Assembly: GCA_012837705.1 (NCBI GenBank)
Contig: DUQQ01000096.1
Coordinates: 1-55,224, forward strand
Length of the DNA stretch: 55,224 nucleotides
Reading direction: 5' to 3'
Source: Hydrogenispora sp.
Lineage (GTDB): Bacteria > Bacillota > UBA4882 > UBA10575
The number at the start of each line of letters is the position of its first letter. Within the stretch, counting starts at the first letter, position 1. Shown here one piece after another: positions 26,575 to 36,537 of the stretch. The position numbers and the translations under genes are program-made. The notes under the pieces were generated by a model. That model saw only the letters and a program-made list of their open reading frames with translations, made no database searches and was not told where the DNA came from.

Positions 26575-28077
26575 TCAAGCACTTTGGTCACTTTGCGTTG
26601 CCGCCAAGCGCATTATGTTTTGTTCGGTGATCTCTTCTCCTCCTAGTTCGCCCGCTTTACAGCCTTCATTCATCACAATCACCCGGTCGCACATGCCAAT
26701 AATCTCCGGTAATTCCGAAGAGATCAGGACAATCCCGATCCCGCGGTCACATAACTCCCGCATCAAGTAGTGGAGTTCGGTCTTGGCACCCACATCAATT
26801 CCCCGGGTTGGTTCATCCATGAAAAGCACGACCGGATCAATCGCCAACCATTTCCCCACGACCACTTTTTGTTGGTTCCCCCCGCTTAAATTGATCATTT
26901 TTTGAAAAAGATCCGCGGTTTTAATCTGCAGTTTTTCCACATAGCGGGCAGCGAGGGCTTGTTCTTTTTCCTGTTGCACTAAATGGTGATGAGTAACGTC
27001 CCGTAACGAAGTCACCACCAGATTGGCCACAACCGACATTTTCAAGAACAAACCTTCGTTTTTGCGGTCCTCCGTCAGATAGGCCACACGCGCACGGATG
27101 GCATCGTAATAACTGTTAAAGCGGACCTTTTGTCCGTTGAGATAGATCTGGCCCGTCTCCAAGGGATCAATCCCACAGATCGCCCGCGCCACCTCTGAAC
27201 GGCCCGCGCCGACTAAACCAGCGAAGCCAAGGATCTCGCCTTTTTTGAGTGAGAAGGAGATGTCGCGGAAGCATTGGCCGGATAAATTTTCGACCCGTAG
27301 AATCTCTTCCCCGTTTCCACCCTTTTTCGCCGGATATAAATGATCAATATTTCTCCCCACCATCTGACAGATTATCTCTTCCTCGTTCGTCTCACTGGTG
27401 TTTAAGGTCTTCACCAAAACCCCGTCCCGGAGGATGGTGATGCGTTCACAGATCCGGAAAACCTCTTTCAAACGGTGGCTGATATAGAGAACACTGATCC
27501 CTCTCTCTTTAAGCTCGCCAATAATCCGGAAGAGGTTCTCGGTCTCGGCATCGGTCAAGGACGAAGTGGGTTCATCTAGGATCAAGAGCCGGCAATCTTG
27601 GGAGAGCGCTTTAACGATCTCCACCAACTGTTGGTTGGCAACGCTGAGATTCTCCACTTTCACTTTGGGGTTTAAATCCGTCGAAAAATTCTGCAGCAAC
27701 TTTTTCGTATCCAACCAAGCCTTTTTAAAATCGACCAAACCGCCGGCTTTGTAAGGCATCCGCCCCAAGAAAACATTTTCGGCAACCGAAAGATGGGGAC
27801 AGAGTGCCGTTTCCTGATGGACTAAACCAATCCCTCTTGCTTGGGCCTCGCGCGGGTTGGCCGGAGCATAAGGCTGATCATCAAAGATCAACTCCCCCCC
27901 ATCCGGCTTAAGCACCCCAGAAATGATATTGACAAGCGTCGATTTCCCTGCGCCGTTCTCGCCGACCAGCGCGTGTACTTCACCCTTCTTCACATCCAAA
28001 CTGACCTGATCGATGGCTTTCACTCCGGGAAAGACCTTCGTAATATTCCTGATCGAAAGCAATACTTTCTTCTCCAT
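26575..28077 (-). CDS. Sugar ABC transporter ATP-binding protein (RbsA-like), first copy
   Basis: A 500-residue protein with two fused nucleotide-binding domains. Domain 1 has GENGAGKSTLV, the signature region NLSVANQQLVEIVKAL and LLILDEPTSSL. Domain 2 has GLVGAGRSEVARA (degenerate Walker A, usual for RbsA), LSGGNQQKVVVGKWL and VLFMDEPTRGIDVG. This is the full length of the RbsA/MglA family. It powers the adjacent permease. It begins a transcript separated by a terminator and about 220 bases from the second ATPase gene upstream. Confidence 0.94.
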   Translation of the reverse strand: MEKKVLLSIRNITKVFPGVKAIDQVSLDVKKGEVHALVGENGAGKSTLVNIISGVLKPDGGELIFDDQPYAPANPREAQARGIGLVHQETALCPHLSVAENVFLGRMPYKAGGLVDFKKAWLDTKKLLQNFSTDLNPKVKVENLSVANQQLVEIVKALSQDCRLLILDEPTSSLTDAETENLFRIIGELKERGISVLYISHRLKEVFRICERITILRDGVLVKTLNTSETNEEEIICQMVGRNIDHLYPAKKGGNGEEILRVENLSGQCFRDISFSLKKGEILGFAGLVGAGRSEVARAICGIDPLETGQIYLNGQKVRFNSYYDAIRARVAYLTEDRKNEGLFLKMSVVANLVVTSLRDVTHHHLVQQEKEQALAARYVEKLQIKTADLFQKMINLSGGNQQKVVVGKWLAIDPVVLFMDEPTRGIDVGAKTELHYLMRELCDRGIGIVLISSELPEIIGMCDRVIVMNEGCKAGELGGEEITEQNIMRLAATQSDQSA

Positions 28078-28231
28078 TTATCCTCCCTCTCTTGTTTTGG
28101 CCATTTACCTAGGGTGTCCACATGAATATTTGGCAACTTTTTTATCATTAATTCGTCATAATTTTATTAAATCCTTCTTTCGGTTTATTTATATTTATTT
28201 TTTTTTGTGTTTTTGTATGTTATTTTAAAAT

Positions 28232-28258
28232 AAAAAACCGCTTACCAAAGTAAACGGT
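28232..28258 (-). terminator. Terminator between the two RbsA-like genes
   Basis: Minus strand: a nine-pair stem with one G-T wobble (28250-28258 with 28237-28245) precedes TTTTTTATTTT. It lies 42 bases after the second ATPase gene's stop, splitting the sugar locus into two units, perhaps with read-through. Confidence 0.8.
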
Positions 28259-28299
28259 CTATTGATCAAGCGACCTTATTCATAAAACCCTACTCATCC

Positions 28300-29799
28300 T
28301 CACCGTGAGGCTAACTTGATGATCTTTTCCTCCGTGGCTTCTTCGCCCCGCAACTCACCACTAATCGCCCCATTATGCATCACCAGGATCCGGTGGCACA
28401 TCCCGATTAACTCTGATAAATCGGAGGAGATCATGATCACCCCCGCCCCCCGGCAAACAATACTGTTTAGGATGTTATAGATATCTACCTTCGAAGCCAT
28501 ATCGAGTCCGGCGGTGGGTTCATCCAGCAGATAGATCAAACCATCGCCCAATAACCATTTGGCTAAAAGACATTTTTGTTGATTCCCCCCGCTTAGGGTC
28601 TGAATTTTTTGTTCCAAGGCCCGGACATTAATGTGCAACCGCCGGATTAACCCCCAGGCAATCTTCTTTTCCAGCTCGTTATTGATCAGCCTTCCTTTAG
28701 AAATCCGTTCGAGGTTGATCGATGAGATATTCTCCATGACGGAACGATTGATAAAGAGCCCCTCCGCCAACCGGTCCTCCATGACATACGCAAAGCCAAG
28801 TTTAATCGCTTGGCGGACCGTATTAGGCCGGATTTCCCTTCCCCTTAGAAAGATCCGGCCGCTGGTTGGCTTCAGAAGGCCAAAGACGGTCTTCATCAAA
28901 GTTGTACGTCCGGAACCAGCCAACCCAGCAATCCCTAAGGTTTCTCCTTCATGCAAAGTGAAACTGATCCCGCGCAGAATATTCCCCACCGATAAGTTTT
29001 CAATCCGTAACAGTTCCTTTTTCGCCGGTAAACCCAAATTCGGATAGCGGCTTTTCGTCTCGAGCCCAACCATCAGTTTGATCGCCTTCTCTTCTTCCAA
29101 GGAAGGCGTCGGGATGGTCGCCACATCCCGGCCATCGCGGATCACGGTCACCCGGTCGGCGATAAGCTTTATCTCCCGGAGGCGGTGGGAGATGTAAAGC
29201 ATGGTCACTCCGGTTTTTTGAATCTTTTCCAGCATGCGCAGAAAATACTCGGTCTCTTGTTCATTCAGGGCCGCCGTCGGTTCATCCAAAATTAGAATTT
29301 TCGGGTTCGCCGCCAGGGCCCGGGCGATCGCCACCATCTGTTGCTGCGCCACACCGAGACTCCCCACCTTTCTCCGTGGATCAAGCGGAAAATGAAGCTG
29401 GGCAAAAAGCTTCAGCGCTTCCTCCACCGCCGCTTCCCGGTCGATCAGCCCACGGCGTACCAGGTTTCGCTCGTGGTAAGCGTTGACAAAGATGTTCTCG
29501 GCCACCGTCAGCTTGGGAAAGACATTTAACTCCTGATGAATCTTGATAATCCCAAGTCGCCGTGCCTTCCCAACCGTATTCACTTCAACGGGTCGGCCGT
29601 TTAATAATATTTCACCGGAGTCTTTCGGAACCGCCCCATAGAGGATGTTAACCAAGGTTGTTTTACCCGCACCGTTTTTACCGAGCAAACCATGGATCTC
29701 ACCGGGCTTAACGCGCAGATTAATCCGGTCCAGTACCACATTTTTGTAGTAGGACTTGGAAATATCACGCATTTCCAGAACGTAATTTCTTTCCTCCAT
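28300..29799 (-). CDS. Sugar ABC transporter ATP-binding protein (RbsA-like), second copy
   Basis: A 499-residue double-domain ATPase, paralogous to the one at 26575-28077. Domain 1: GKNGAGKTTLV, VAQQQMVAIARALAA, ILILDEPTAALNEQE. Domain 2: GLAGSGRTTLMKT, LSGGNQQKCLLAKWLL, IYLLDEPTAGLDMAS. The start is placed at ATG 29799 or 29802, inside the 3' end of deoR, since earlier frame-mates are not homologous; GGCGGTGA lies just upstream. Both catalytic sets look intact, so it is not a remnant. No separate permease accompanies it; it may serve the same permease or one elsewhere. Its start overlaps deoR by about 35 bases, indicating translational coupling. Confidence 0.93.
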   Translation of the reverse strand: MEERNYVLEMRDISKSYYKNVVLDRINLRVKPGEIHGLLGKNGAGKTTLVNILYGAVPKDSGEILLNGRPVEVNTVGKARRLGIIKIHQELNVFPKLTVAENIFVNAYHERNLVRRGLIDREAAVEEALKLFAQLHFPLDPRRKVGSLGVAQQQMVAIARALAANPKILILDEPTAALNEQETEYFLRMLEKIQKTGVTMLYISHRLREIKLIADRVTVIRDGRDVATIPTPSLEEEKAIKLMVGLETKSRYPNLGLPAKKELLRIENLSVGNILRGISFTLHEGETLGIAGLAGSGRTTLMKTVFGLLKPTSGRIFLRGREIRPNTVRQAIKLGFAYVMEDRLAEGLFINRSVMENISSINLERISKGRLINNELEKKIAWGLIRRLHINVRALEQKIQTLSGGNQQKCLLAKWLLGDGLIYLLDEPTAGLDMASKVDIYNILNSIVCRGAGVIMISSDLSELIGMCHRILVMHNGAISGELRGEEATEEKIIKLASR

Positions 29800-30607
29800 C
29801 ATCGTCACCGCCCCGCCGCTCATCAGTCTGATCCGGCTCTTTAATCTCCTCCACCTCATAAGGGGTAAACAGCTTGATATTATTCTGGAAATAATATTCC
29901 TTGTAGTCATCGCCAACTTCTTTATTTGTCACGACCTTCTGGGCCGCCTTCAAGTCAGCAATCCGCGAAAAACCAGTTTTATCAAACTTCTGGTAATCAG
30001 CAACGATAATCAGTTCATCACACCGCGTCAAAAGATGGCGGTAAAAAGTAGCTTCTTCCACCGTATTCGCCGTATATCCGTTTGCAAGGCTAATCCCGGA
30101 AACCGTAAGAATAACCTTGTGAAAATGGACCTCTTCAATTGCCCGCAGAGCCAGTTCCCCCACCAGCACACCCGATCCCTGGAGGCTGTTTCCGCCTGTT
30201 ACGGAACAAAATACCCCCGGGGCATTATTCAGCTCCAGGGCGACTTTTAGATCGTTGGTCATCACCGTCAAACGCTGCTTGGTTTGGAGGTTAGTCGCCA
30301 CCTGTGTACAGGTGAGCCCACCCCCCAGAAAAATCGCTTCATTATTATTAACTAATAAAGCGGTGGCTTCACCGATCTCAATTATTTCCGGAGGGACCCG
30401 TTCCGCCTGGTTCGGCGGTGACGAGACTTCCTTTAAAATCGCACCGCCGTGCGTTTTAATGATAAAGCCTTCTTGTTCCAGTTTATCTAGATCCCGGCGG
30501 ATGGTAACCTCCGTTACGCCGAGCATCGCAGCTAAACTAACAACATCAAACTGTTTATGTTTCAGTAATAACTCCTTGATTCGCTCTTGCCTAGCTGCTG
30601 CAAACAT
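29765..30607 (-). CDS. DeoR-family transcriptional regulator
   Basis: A 280-residue sugar-metabolism repressor. The N-terminal DeoR helix-turn-helix reads RQERIKELLLKHKQFDVVSLAAMLGVTEVTIRRDLDKLE. The C-terminal sugar-phosphate-sensing domain (DeoRC) shows FLGGGLTCTQVA, LTVMTNDL and the ISLANGYTANTVEEATFYR motif. Start 30607 has GAGGG six bases before; ATG 30613 is an alternative. It is the first gene of the sugar ABC region, so it probably represses this transport locus in the absence of a phosphorylated sugar. No kinase or isomerase gene is nearby. Confidence 0.92.
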   Translation of the reverse strand: MFAAARQERIKELLLKHKQFDVVSLAAMLGVTEVTIRRDLDKLEQEGFIIKTHGGAILKEVSSPPNQAERVPPEIIEIGEATALLVNNNEAIFLGGGLTCTQVATNLQTKQRLTVMTNDLKVALELNNAPGVFCSVTGGNSLQGSGVLVGELALRAIEEVHFHKVILTVSGISLANGYTANTVEEATFYRHLLTRCDELIIVADYQKFDKTGFSRIADLKAAQKVVTNKEVGDDYKEYYFQNNIKLFTPYEVEEIKEPDQTDERRGGDDDGGKKLRSGNA

Positions 30608-30655
30608 CTTCATCCCTCGTCTTTTTTTACTTATTTTTTTCTTTTTGTTTCTTTA

Positions 30656-30684
30656 ATTAAAAAACAATACCGCTTAATTGTCAA
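30656..30684 (-). promoter_or_regulatory. Sigma-A promoter of the deoR-ATPase unit
   Basis: Minus strand -35 TTGACA (30679-30684), 17-base spacer, -10 TTTAAT (30656-30661). An A-rich stretch between it and the ribosome site may hold a DeoR operator. Confidence 0.82.
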
Positions 30685-30715
30685 GGAAAACCCCCATCCC
30701 TCCCCGCCAGAGGCA

Positions 30716-30742
30716 GAAAAAACACCGGCTGTTAACCGGTGT
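30716..30742 (-). terminator. Terminator of the MacAB-TolC efflux operon
   Basis: Minus strand: ACACCGG/CCGGTGT stem (30736-30742 with 30722-30728) followed by TTTTTT, 73 bases after the permease stop. Confidence 0.85.
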
Positions 30743-30814
30743 GAGCGCAAAACAGAAGCATTCCTCTTCCAATCCTATTACCAATGGGCACAAAGGGTAA
30801 TCCCCAGATCCGGA

Positions 30815-32026
30815 TCATTCGTAACTGAGGGCAATGACCGGATCTAACTTTGAAGCTTTCCGGGCCGGGTAGATCCCGAAGAATAAACCAACAAGCAGTG
30901 AAAAGGAGAACGCCACCAAGACCGAACCATGGGTGACCACCAGCGGCCAGCCGCCAATTTTAGCCACGCCCGCCGCCCCCAGCCAGCCGAGGCCAATACC
31001 GATCAGACCGCCAAGCCCGCTCATCGCCAGGGCTTCAATGATAAACTGGGCCATAATATGGCGGCTTTTCGCCCCAAGCGCTTTCCGGATCCCGATCTCC
31101 CGGGTTCTTTCCGTCACCGAAACCAACATGATGTTCATAATCCCGATCCCGCCCACCAGGAGAGAGATACCGGCAATGCCACCAAGCATTAAACTCAAGG
31201 TCCCGGTCACTTGGCTGATCGTCTCCAAGAGTTGTTCCTGGCTGGTCACTCTGAACTTCTCCGGATCGCCCATGTAACGGGTGAGGAAGTATTCAATCTC
31301 ACCCACTGCCGCTTTGGCCGCCGTCGCCGAAACCGCCTGGGCAGTATAACCGTTTACGTATTTGCGGTTGTTGATCTTTTTCATCAAAACCGACGCCGGA
31401 ATAAAGGCCTGGTTTTCAATGTTCCCCCACGCCCCGGTCCCCTTCTCCTCCATCACACCGACCACGACAAAAAGGAGATGCCGGTTGCGGACGAACAGCT
31501 TTACGGTCTTTCCTAAAGGATCCGTATCCGGGAAAAGCTCCTGTGCCAAACCGGAGCCCAGCACCATCACATTGGTGGCACTGGTTTCATGCTCTTCCGT
31601 GATAAACTGACCCCGGGCCGGGTAGAAATCGTAAATCTGTTGATAGGCGGGAGTAACCCCGACCACCTGCGTCTGGTAGTTGGTGCTCCCGGCGATTAAC
31701 AGGCCAGAGGTCTGCAAGTTCGGCATAATCAGGCCCACCGACGGGCAGTTCCGCTGGATCTGTTCGGCCAATTCCATCGTGAAGACGTCGGTGGCGGTAA
31801 AACTGATCCGACCGCTTCTTCCCCGGCGGATCCCCGGACTGATCGTGATCAGATTGGAACCCAATTGCGATATTTGGCTGGTCACCTGGGATTGGGCCCC
31901 GGAACCCACCGAGACAATGGCGATCACGGCACCAACCCCGATAATAATGCCCAACATCGACAAGAAAGAACGGAGTTTATTCACGGTTAAACTGTCCACG
32001 GCCATCCGCAGAATCTCCCAGATCAT
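30815..32026 (-). CDS. MacB-type ABC permease
   Basis: A 403-residue inner-membrane protein: helix 1 near residues 18-42, a large periplasmic MacB_PCD domain ([23 protein letters not shown] onward), then helices near 280-305, 330-352 and 367-388. The coupling sequence [19 protein letters not shown] is the MacB/FtsX signature. It starts overlapping the ATPase stop by 4 bases. As part of MacA-MacB-TolC efflux it pushes a substrate (drug, peptide or lipid) from the periplasm to the outside, using ATP energy from the separate subunit. It is the last gene of a five-gene unit. Confidence 0.92.
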   Translation of the reverse strand: MIWEILRMAVDSLTVNKLRSFLSMLGIIIGVGAVIAIVSVGSGAQSQVTSQISQLGSNLITISPGIRRGRSGRISFTATDVFTMELAEQIQRNCPSVGLIMPNLQTSGLLIAGSTNYQTQVVGVTPAYQQIYDFYPARGQFITEEHETSATNVMVLGSGLAQELFPDTDPLGKTVKLFVRNRHLLFVVVGVMEEKGTGAWGNIENQAFIPASVLMKKINNRKYVNGYTAQAVSATAAKAAVGEIEYFLTRYMGDPEKFRVTSQEQLLETISQVTGTLSLMLGGIAGISLLVGGIGIMNIMLVSVTERTREIGIRKALGAKSRHIMAQFIIEALAMSGLGGLIGIGLGWLGAAGVAKIGGWPLVVTHGSVLVAFSFSLLVGLFFGIYPARKASKLDPVIALSYE

Positions 32027-32706
32027 GCAATCACCTCGTCTTTCTGCACCAACCCATCACGGATCTGGATCACCCGGCGGGCCTGGTCGGCAATCTCCTG
32101 GTCGTGGGTGACCATGATGATGGTGTGGCCTTCCTTGTTTAGTTGGCGGAAGATATTCATAATCTCCTTCCCGGTTTTGGTATCCAGGTTCCCCGTGGGC
32201 TCATCGGCCAGGATCAGGGACGGGTTATTGATCAAAGCACGGGCAATCGCCACCCGCTGTTTTTGTCCCCCGGAGATCTCATTGGGCCGGTGGTGCACGC
32301 GATTACCGAGCCCCACCATTTCTAAAGCCTGCTCCGCCAGCTTCAATTGGCGACGGCGCCCCCGGATCCCGCCGTAGATCAAGGGTACACAGACATTCTG
32401 CAAGATGGTGGCCTTGGGCAAGAGGTTAAACTGTTGGAAAACGAAACCAATCTTTTTATTCCGGATCTCGGCCAATTTATCATCGGAGACCGCACTCACA
32501 TCCTGCCCCTCAAGAAAATAACGGCCGGCCGTTGGCTGGTCAAGGCAGCCCAGAATATGCATGAGCGTTGATTTTCCTGAGCCCGACGGTCCAATAATCG
32601 CCACAAACTCCCCTTCTTCAATCTGAAAGGAAGCATCTTTCAAGGCTTCAACCCGCACCGGCCCCATCTGGTATACTTTTTGCAAATTAACTGCTTGGAT
32701 TAACAT
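32023..32706 (-). CDS. MacB-type ABC ATP-binding protein
   Basis: A 227-residue ATPase with [49 protein letters not shown] and THDQEI. The MacB/LolD subgroup is indicated by the TKTGKEIM stretch after Walker B. MacB is split here into separate ATPase and permease polypeptides, as in most Firmicutes. It begins 4 bases after the membrane-fusion protein and overlaps the permease by 4 bases. Confidence 0.94.
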   Translation of the reverse strand: MLIQAVNLQKVYQMGPVRVEALKDASFQIEEGEFVAIIGPSGSGKSTLMHILGCLDQPTAGRYFLEGQDVSAVSDDKLAEIRNKKIGFVFQQFNLLPKATILQNVCVPLIYGGIRGRRRQLKLAEQALEMVGLGNRVHHRPNEISGGQKQRVAIARALINNPSLILADEPTGNLDTKTGKEIMNIFRQLNKEGHTIIMVTHDQEIADQARRVIQIRDGLVQKDEVIA

Positions 32707-32710
32707 GTTC

Positions 32711-33751
32711 TCACCTGCCGATTCTGATGCCCGCGCGCGGGGCCGGTTGACGCTGACCCGTATTGGCGGTTGTCGCGGAAAATTGGTGGGTATTGATCAG
32801 GATCTCATCACCAGGGGCAAGCCCCTCCTGGATCACCACCGAAAAACCATTGCTCGGACCGGTCACGACTGGCGTCGGCACTGGCCGGTTATCGACCATC
32901 TTCATCACCTGTTCCGCGCCGCGGTTATTAACAATCGCGGTAATTGGCACGATGATCTGGTCTTTGATCTCTTCAACAATGATCTCGACTTCAGCCGAAA
33001 ACTCCGGTTTCAGCAAGGGTGATTCCTCCGCCAGAATAATCTTGACCGGCAAAGAGACCACCCCATTGTCGTTCACCGCCTGCAGGGCAATTTCTTTAAC
33101 GCGCCCTTCGAACTGCCGGTTCGGGATCGCCTCCACCTTAATGATGGCCTTCTGTCCAACCGCCAACTGGGGGCTCTCGTTTTCACTGATCTTAACTTCA
33201 ATTTCATAGGGACCATCGGCGATGATCGTGCCTACCGCATTCTGCTCATTAATCCCCACATAATCGCCGACATCCACCAGATCACGGGTGATGACCCCAT
33301 CAAAGGGTGCCCGTAACTTCGTGGCGGTCAAGTTCTTCTCGGCAAGCTTCAGATTTAACGCTGCTTCTTTAATCTCCCGTTCCAAACCGTTGATCAACGC
33401 TAAATCATACGCCCGTTGCGCCTGAAGATAATCCAGTTCTTGACGGGTCGAATCAAGCTCCACCAAAACCTCGTCCTTCTTCACCTGCCGCCCTTCCTGG
33501 AGGTTATCGGTGACCACGCGCCCGCTCACACTGAAAAACAGCTCTTTACTCTGCTGGGGTGATAAATACCCACTGGCCGTGATCGTCTTTTGAAAATCCC
33601 CCTTCTCCACCTTCATCACGGCCTGCGGCAGAATTTCCTGGTTTAACGGTCCGTTACCGGCCTGCTTGGACCGGCAGCCCCGAACCATCGAGATAATCAG
33701 GACACAAACTACTAATAATAGCACAACCGGCAGGAAACGTTTCTTCTTCAT
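32711..33751 (-). CDS. Periplasmic adaptor (membrane fusion) protein, MacA/HlyD family
   Basis: A 346-residue adaptor. An N-terminal membrane anchor (residues 7-22) is followed by the first half of a lipoyl/barrel domain ([21 protein letters not shown]), a helical hairpin ([38 protein letters not shown]) and the second half-lipoyl ([21 protein letters not shown]). Beta-barrel and membrane-proximal domains end at residue 340. It bridges the inner-membrane permease with a TolC-type channel. Its arrangement with two TolC-like genes upstream and MacB downstream gives a complete tripartite efflux set. Confidence 0.92.
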   Translation of the reverse strand: MKKKRFLPVVLLLVVCVLIISMVRGCRSKQAGNGPLNQEILPQAVMKVEKGDFQKTITASGYLSPQQSKELFFSVSGRVVTDNLQEGRQVKKDEVLVELDSTRQELDYLQAQRAYDLALINGLEREIKEAALNLKLAEKNLTATKLRAPFDGVITRDLVDVGDYVGINEQNAVGTIIADGPYEIEVKISENESPQLAVGQKAIIKVEAIPNRQFEGRVKEIALQAVNDNGVVSLPVKIILAEESPLLKPEFSAEVEIIVEEIKDQIIVPITAIVNNRGAEQVMKMVDNRPVPTPVVTGPSNGFSVVIQEGLAPGDEILINTHQFSATTANTGQRQPAPRAGIRIGR

Positions 33752-33799
33752 CGGTGAACCCCCTCTATTTAAACCCTTCTTTGGACCTGTTGTTCGTTT

Positions 33800-35206
33800 T
33801 TAGAGCATACCAACCAGATGGAACAGCCGGAGTTTACCCAAAAGGACCTGATCCGCCGCAGTTTTACACCCCAGTTCAGCGCTTTTCTGTTCCAACAGCT
33901 TTACAGTCCAGTCTTTTTCGGTGAGGAAACCGGCCTCCCATTGCTGGCGGTAAACCTCCGTTTCCAAGCGCACTTTCGCCAAAGCCAGGTCCTTCTCCTC
34001 GACCTGCATCGCGGCCAATTCGACCTCGCCCAGCAAACTCCGTAATTCGGCGTCCAACTGGGCCCGTAAATTCTGTTCCTCCCGGTCCACCGCCGCCAGC
34101 TGGGCTTCGTAGTTTTCCCGTTCCAGCCGCCGGACACCCCCATCCCACAGTTGATAATTGAGGTTCAGGTTCAGGGTCCAGCTTTGAGCGGACGGATCAT
34201 AAGTTCCTCCACCACTCACCTGCGGCAGGTAATCTGCTTGTTTCCACTGCCAATCCCGTTCCAGTTGGGCCCGGTCCAAACGTTTCGCGACCAGCTGGTA
34301 ATGGGTGGCTTCCAACTGGGGTAAGTACGCCCCGTGGTCTTGCGCAGTCACCGGTTCCGCGAGGATCTCTTCCCGCAGTTGTTGAAGGTAACGATTGTCC
34401 TCCGCTAATTTAACTTGGTAATCCGCCGGCAATCCCAGCGTCAGCCGCCATTGGCGCTCGGCCTCATGAAAACGGTTGGCGGCTTGCTGCTTTTTATATT
34501 CCGCCTGTTTCAAAGCGATCTGGGCGGTGAGCAGCTGGGTCTCTCCGGCTTCACCAATCCCCGCACGCTCTTGGGTTAACCGCATGTCTTCAGCGGCGAG
34601 GGCGTACTCTTCTTCCGCGATCGCCAGTTGTTCGGCTAGACGTAATAAATTAAGGTAGCCTTCCAACCAGTCGATCTTCATACGGGTCGCTTGCCAAATC
34701 AGATTCGCCTCCGCCTTTTGTAAATTGTTTCGGGTCCGAAGGTACCGCTGCTCTTCCGTGGAGGGGACCCAAGGATAAAGCCGTTGCTTGAGGGCGACGG
34801 TAAACCCGATCTCCGGTTCCGCCGCCGTCTTTAAATCCTTTTTTAAAGTCAACTGTGGTTCCAGGGAAAGCCCGCTCCGGAAGGCTTTACGGCCGGTAAT
34901 TCCGGCACTTACCTCTTCCGTCCCCTCCCGCCCGGGCCCCGAACCGGCCTCCTCGGCTCCCGCCATGTTCAGTCCCCCGTCCAAACTGAGTTGCCAACGC
35001 AGACCCGCTTCGATTGTGGCCAGTTCCCGCTGGAGCTGCTCCACCTCTTGCCGTAGCGTTAAAAGGGACGGGCTGTGTTCTAGACCCCAGGCGATCGCCG
35101 CTTCCAAACTCCCCGCTTCCGCTGCCTTCATTCCCTGGACGGGCTGGACCAGGAGAACCACGAGGGGTAAAAAGCAAAGGAGCAGTGCTGATTTAACTTT
35201 TTTCAT
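33800..35206 (-). CDS. TolC-family outer-membrane efflux channel, full length
   Basis: A 468-residue exported protein with signal peptide (residues 8-28). The two-repeat TolC layout is visible: LEAAIAWGLEHSPSLLTLRQEVEQLQRELATIEAG, a strand-rich insert (SGLSLEPQLTLKKDLKTAAEPEIGFTVALKQRLYPW) as the first membrane beta part, long coiled coils, then a second repeat with LPQVSGGGTYDPSAQSWTLNLNLNYQLWDGG as the second beta part. This includes the beta strands needed for an outer-membrane barrel. It ends 49 bases before the MacA-like gene. It is direct evidence for an outer membrane if the host is a Firmicute. Confidence 0.88.
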   Translation of the reverse strand: MKKVKSALLLCFLPLVVLLVQPVQGMKAAEAGSLEAAIAWGLEHSPSLLTLRQEVEQLQRELATIEAGLRWQLSLDGGLNMAGAEEAGSGPGREGTEEVSAGITGRKAFRSGLSLEPQLTLKKDLKTAAEPEIGFTVALKQRLYPWVPSTEEQRYLRTRNNLQKAEANLIWQATRMKIDWLEGYLNLLRLAEQLAIAEEEYALAAEDMRLTQERAGIGEAGETQLLTAQIALKQAEYKKQQAANRFHEAERQWRLTLGLPADYQVKLAEDNRYLQQLREEILAEPVTAQDHGAYLPQLEATHYQLVAKRLDRAQLERDWQWKQADYLPQVSGGGTYDPSAQSWTLNLNLNYQLWDGGVRRLERENYEAQLAAVDREEQNLRAQLDAELRSLLGEVELAAMQVEEKDLALAKVRLETEVYRQQWEAGFLTEKDWTVKLLEQKSAELGCKTAADQVLLGKLRLFHLVGML

Positions 35207-35212
35207 GGTCGT

Positions 35213-36271
35213 TTACACCTCCAGGTCCATACCCAGCAATTGTTGGAACTCCCACTTTTTAAGCTGATAGTTGGTGATGGCATTGAACATCTGGTACTCG
35301 GCCTGGAGTAACTCGGCCTCGGCCGCCAGGCGGTCAACCTCCTTCAACAGTCCCACTTCATATTGTTTTTGTACCTTTTCGAAATTCGCCCGTACCGCTG
35401 CTAAATGTACCTGATTCAACGCTAAATTCTCCTCCAGTTGCTTTAAAGCCGCATACTGTTGACGGACAGAGCTCTCCAGCTCCCATTCGGCTTCCTTCTG
35501 GCGGAGCAAAGTAAGCTGTAGATTATTCTTCAGTTCTTGGATCTCCACCGGCAGTACCGGACCAAGTCTTGCCCGTTCTAAAGCAATCTGCGCCATCTCC
35601 ACTTCCAGCTTCAGCGCCCGCAGAGCTAGATTGTTTGCCCGGGCCCGGTTTTGACACTCGCTTTCACTCACTTCCCACCTGAGCGTCATTTCCACCGGTT
35701 TCAAACTTAAGGCCGCCCCGTCCAGCCGCCAACCGATCTCCTTCGCCAACTCGCGCCGTAATTGATCGGAACTATCCTCTAGCTTTTTCAATTCCAACCG
35801 GGCCTGGTAGTACTCGTTCTCCTGCTTCATCAAGGCCAAACGGGTTTCATACCCTTGGGCTACTTGTTGTTCCATCAGATTCAGGGTGAGCGCTTCCCAT
35901 TCCAGCCGTTTCCGGCGCCATTCTCTTTCCTGTTCGGTCTGGAGCACCTCCAGATACTTCCGGGCAATCAGGAGCATCGCTTGATCCTTCGTCCGCTGGT
36001 AATTCTCTTCCGCCTGCATCAGAGTTAATTCCTGTTGCAATTGGGTGTGGCGCGAACCGGCGAGCGTACTCGGGGCTTTGTTCCGCTCATAACTAAGACG
36101 GGCGTTTTCCCATGTAAGCTGCGCCTTTTTTACCCCGTAATTCGCTTCCAACCCCAGTGCCAACGCTTCCGCCAAACTTAATTCCTGCGCCGTCGCCGCC
36201 GGCAACGCCGGGGAAATCACCAGCGCCAACAGCACCCATAGGAACATGGCATAGATAATGTTCTTCCGCAA
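35213..36271 (-). CDS. TolC-like protein, short form without clear barrel strands
   Basis: A 352-residue exported protein with signal peptide (residues 6-26, cleavage near ATAQE). The ELSLAEALALGLEANYGVKKAQLTWENARL opening is the TolC/OEP family start. The region that should carry the first beta strands is reduced to a short KAPSTLAGSRHTQLQQE link, and the second (around GPVLPVEIQELKNNL) is equally short. Almost all the rest is heptad-like coiled coil. It may therefore be a periplasmic coiled-coil partner rather than a channel. It starts at TTG 36271 behind GGAGGGAGAAGG and lies 6 bases before the full-length TolC gene, as first gene of the efflux operon. Confidence 0.75.
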   Translation of the reverse strand: MRKNIIYAMFLWVLLALVISPALPAATAQELSLAEALALGLEANYGVKKAQLTWENARLSYERNKAPSTLAGSRHTQLQQELTLMQAEENYQRTKDQAMLLIARKYLEVLQTEQEREWRRKRLEWEALTLNLMEQQVAQGYETRLALMKQENEYYQARLELKKLEDSSDQLRRELAKEIGWRLDGAALSLKPVEMTLRWEVSESECQNRARANNLALRALKLEVEMAQIALERARLGPVLPVEIQELKNNLQLTLLRQKEAEWELESSVRQQYAALKQLEENLALNQVHLAAVRANFEKVQKQYEVGLLKEVDRLAAEAELLQAEYQMFNAITNYQLKKWEFQQLLGMDLEV

Positions 36272-36442
36272 CCTTCTCCCTCCAAAAACAAAAATAACCT
36301 GTTTTTCTTATATAAGGGGCTTAAGTTTCACTACCAGCATCCGCAAACTAAACTACGTATCATCGGTTTCACACAAATAAACGCCATTTTACCTAGATTG
36401 TTCCTTTCAATCCGAACTTTAGACCAAAAGGGTTCCGGATCC

Positions 36443-36470
36443 AAAAAAGACCGCCCTAAAGACGGTCTTT
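36443..36470 (-). terminator. Second terminator upstream of the efflux operon
   Basis: Minus strand: AAAGACCG/CGGTCTTT stem (36463-36470 with 36446-36453) then TTTTTTT. It stands about 170 bases beyond the first terminator of the FMN reductase, so it may end a short RNA starting between them. Confidence 0.8.
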
Positions 36471-36509
36471 CACCATGACAATCCACAATCCTCTTCGCTT
36501 CTTCTTCCT

Positions 36510-36537
36510 CTTTTATACATCTTCTTTTATACATCTT
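36510..36537. repeat. Two exact tandem copies of a 14-base unit
   Basis: The unit cttttatacatctt is repeated head to tail (36510-36523 and 36524-36537). Read on the minus strand each copy contains TATAAA. It lies between two terminators. Confidence 0.7.

Noticed and set aside
36331-36534. A 67-codon minus-strand frame between two terminators
   Set aside because: It reads straight through a strong terminator and has no recognisable content.
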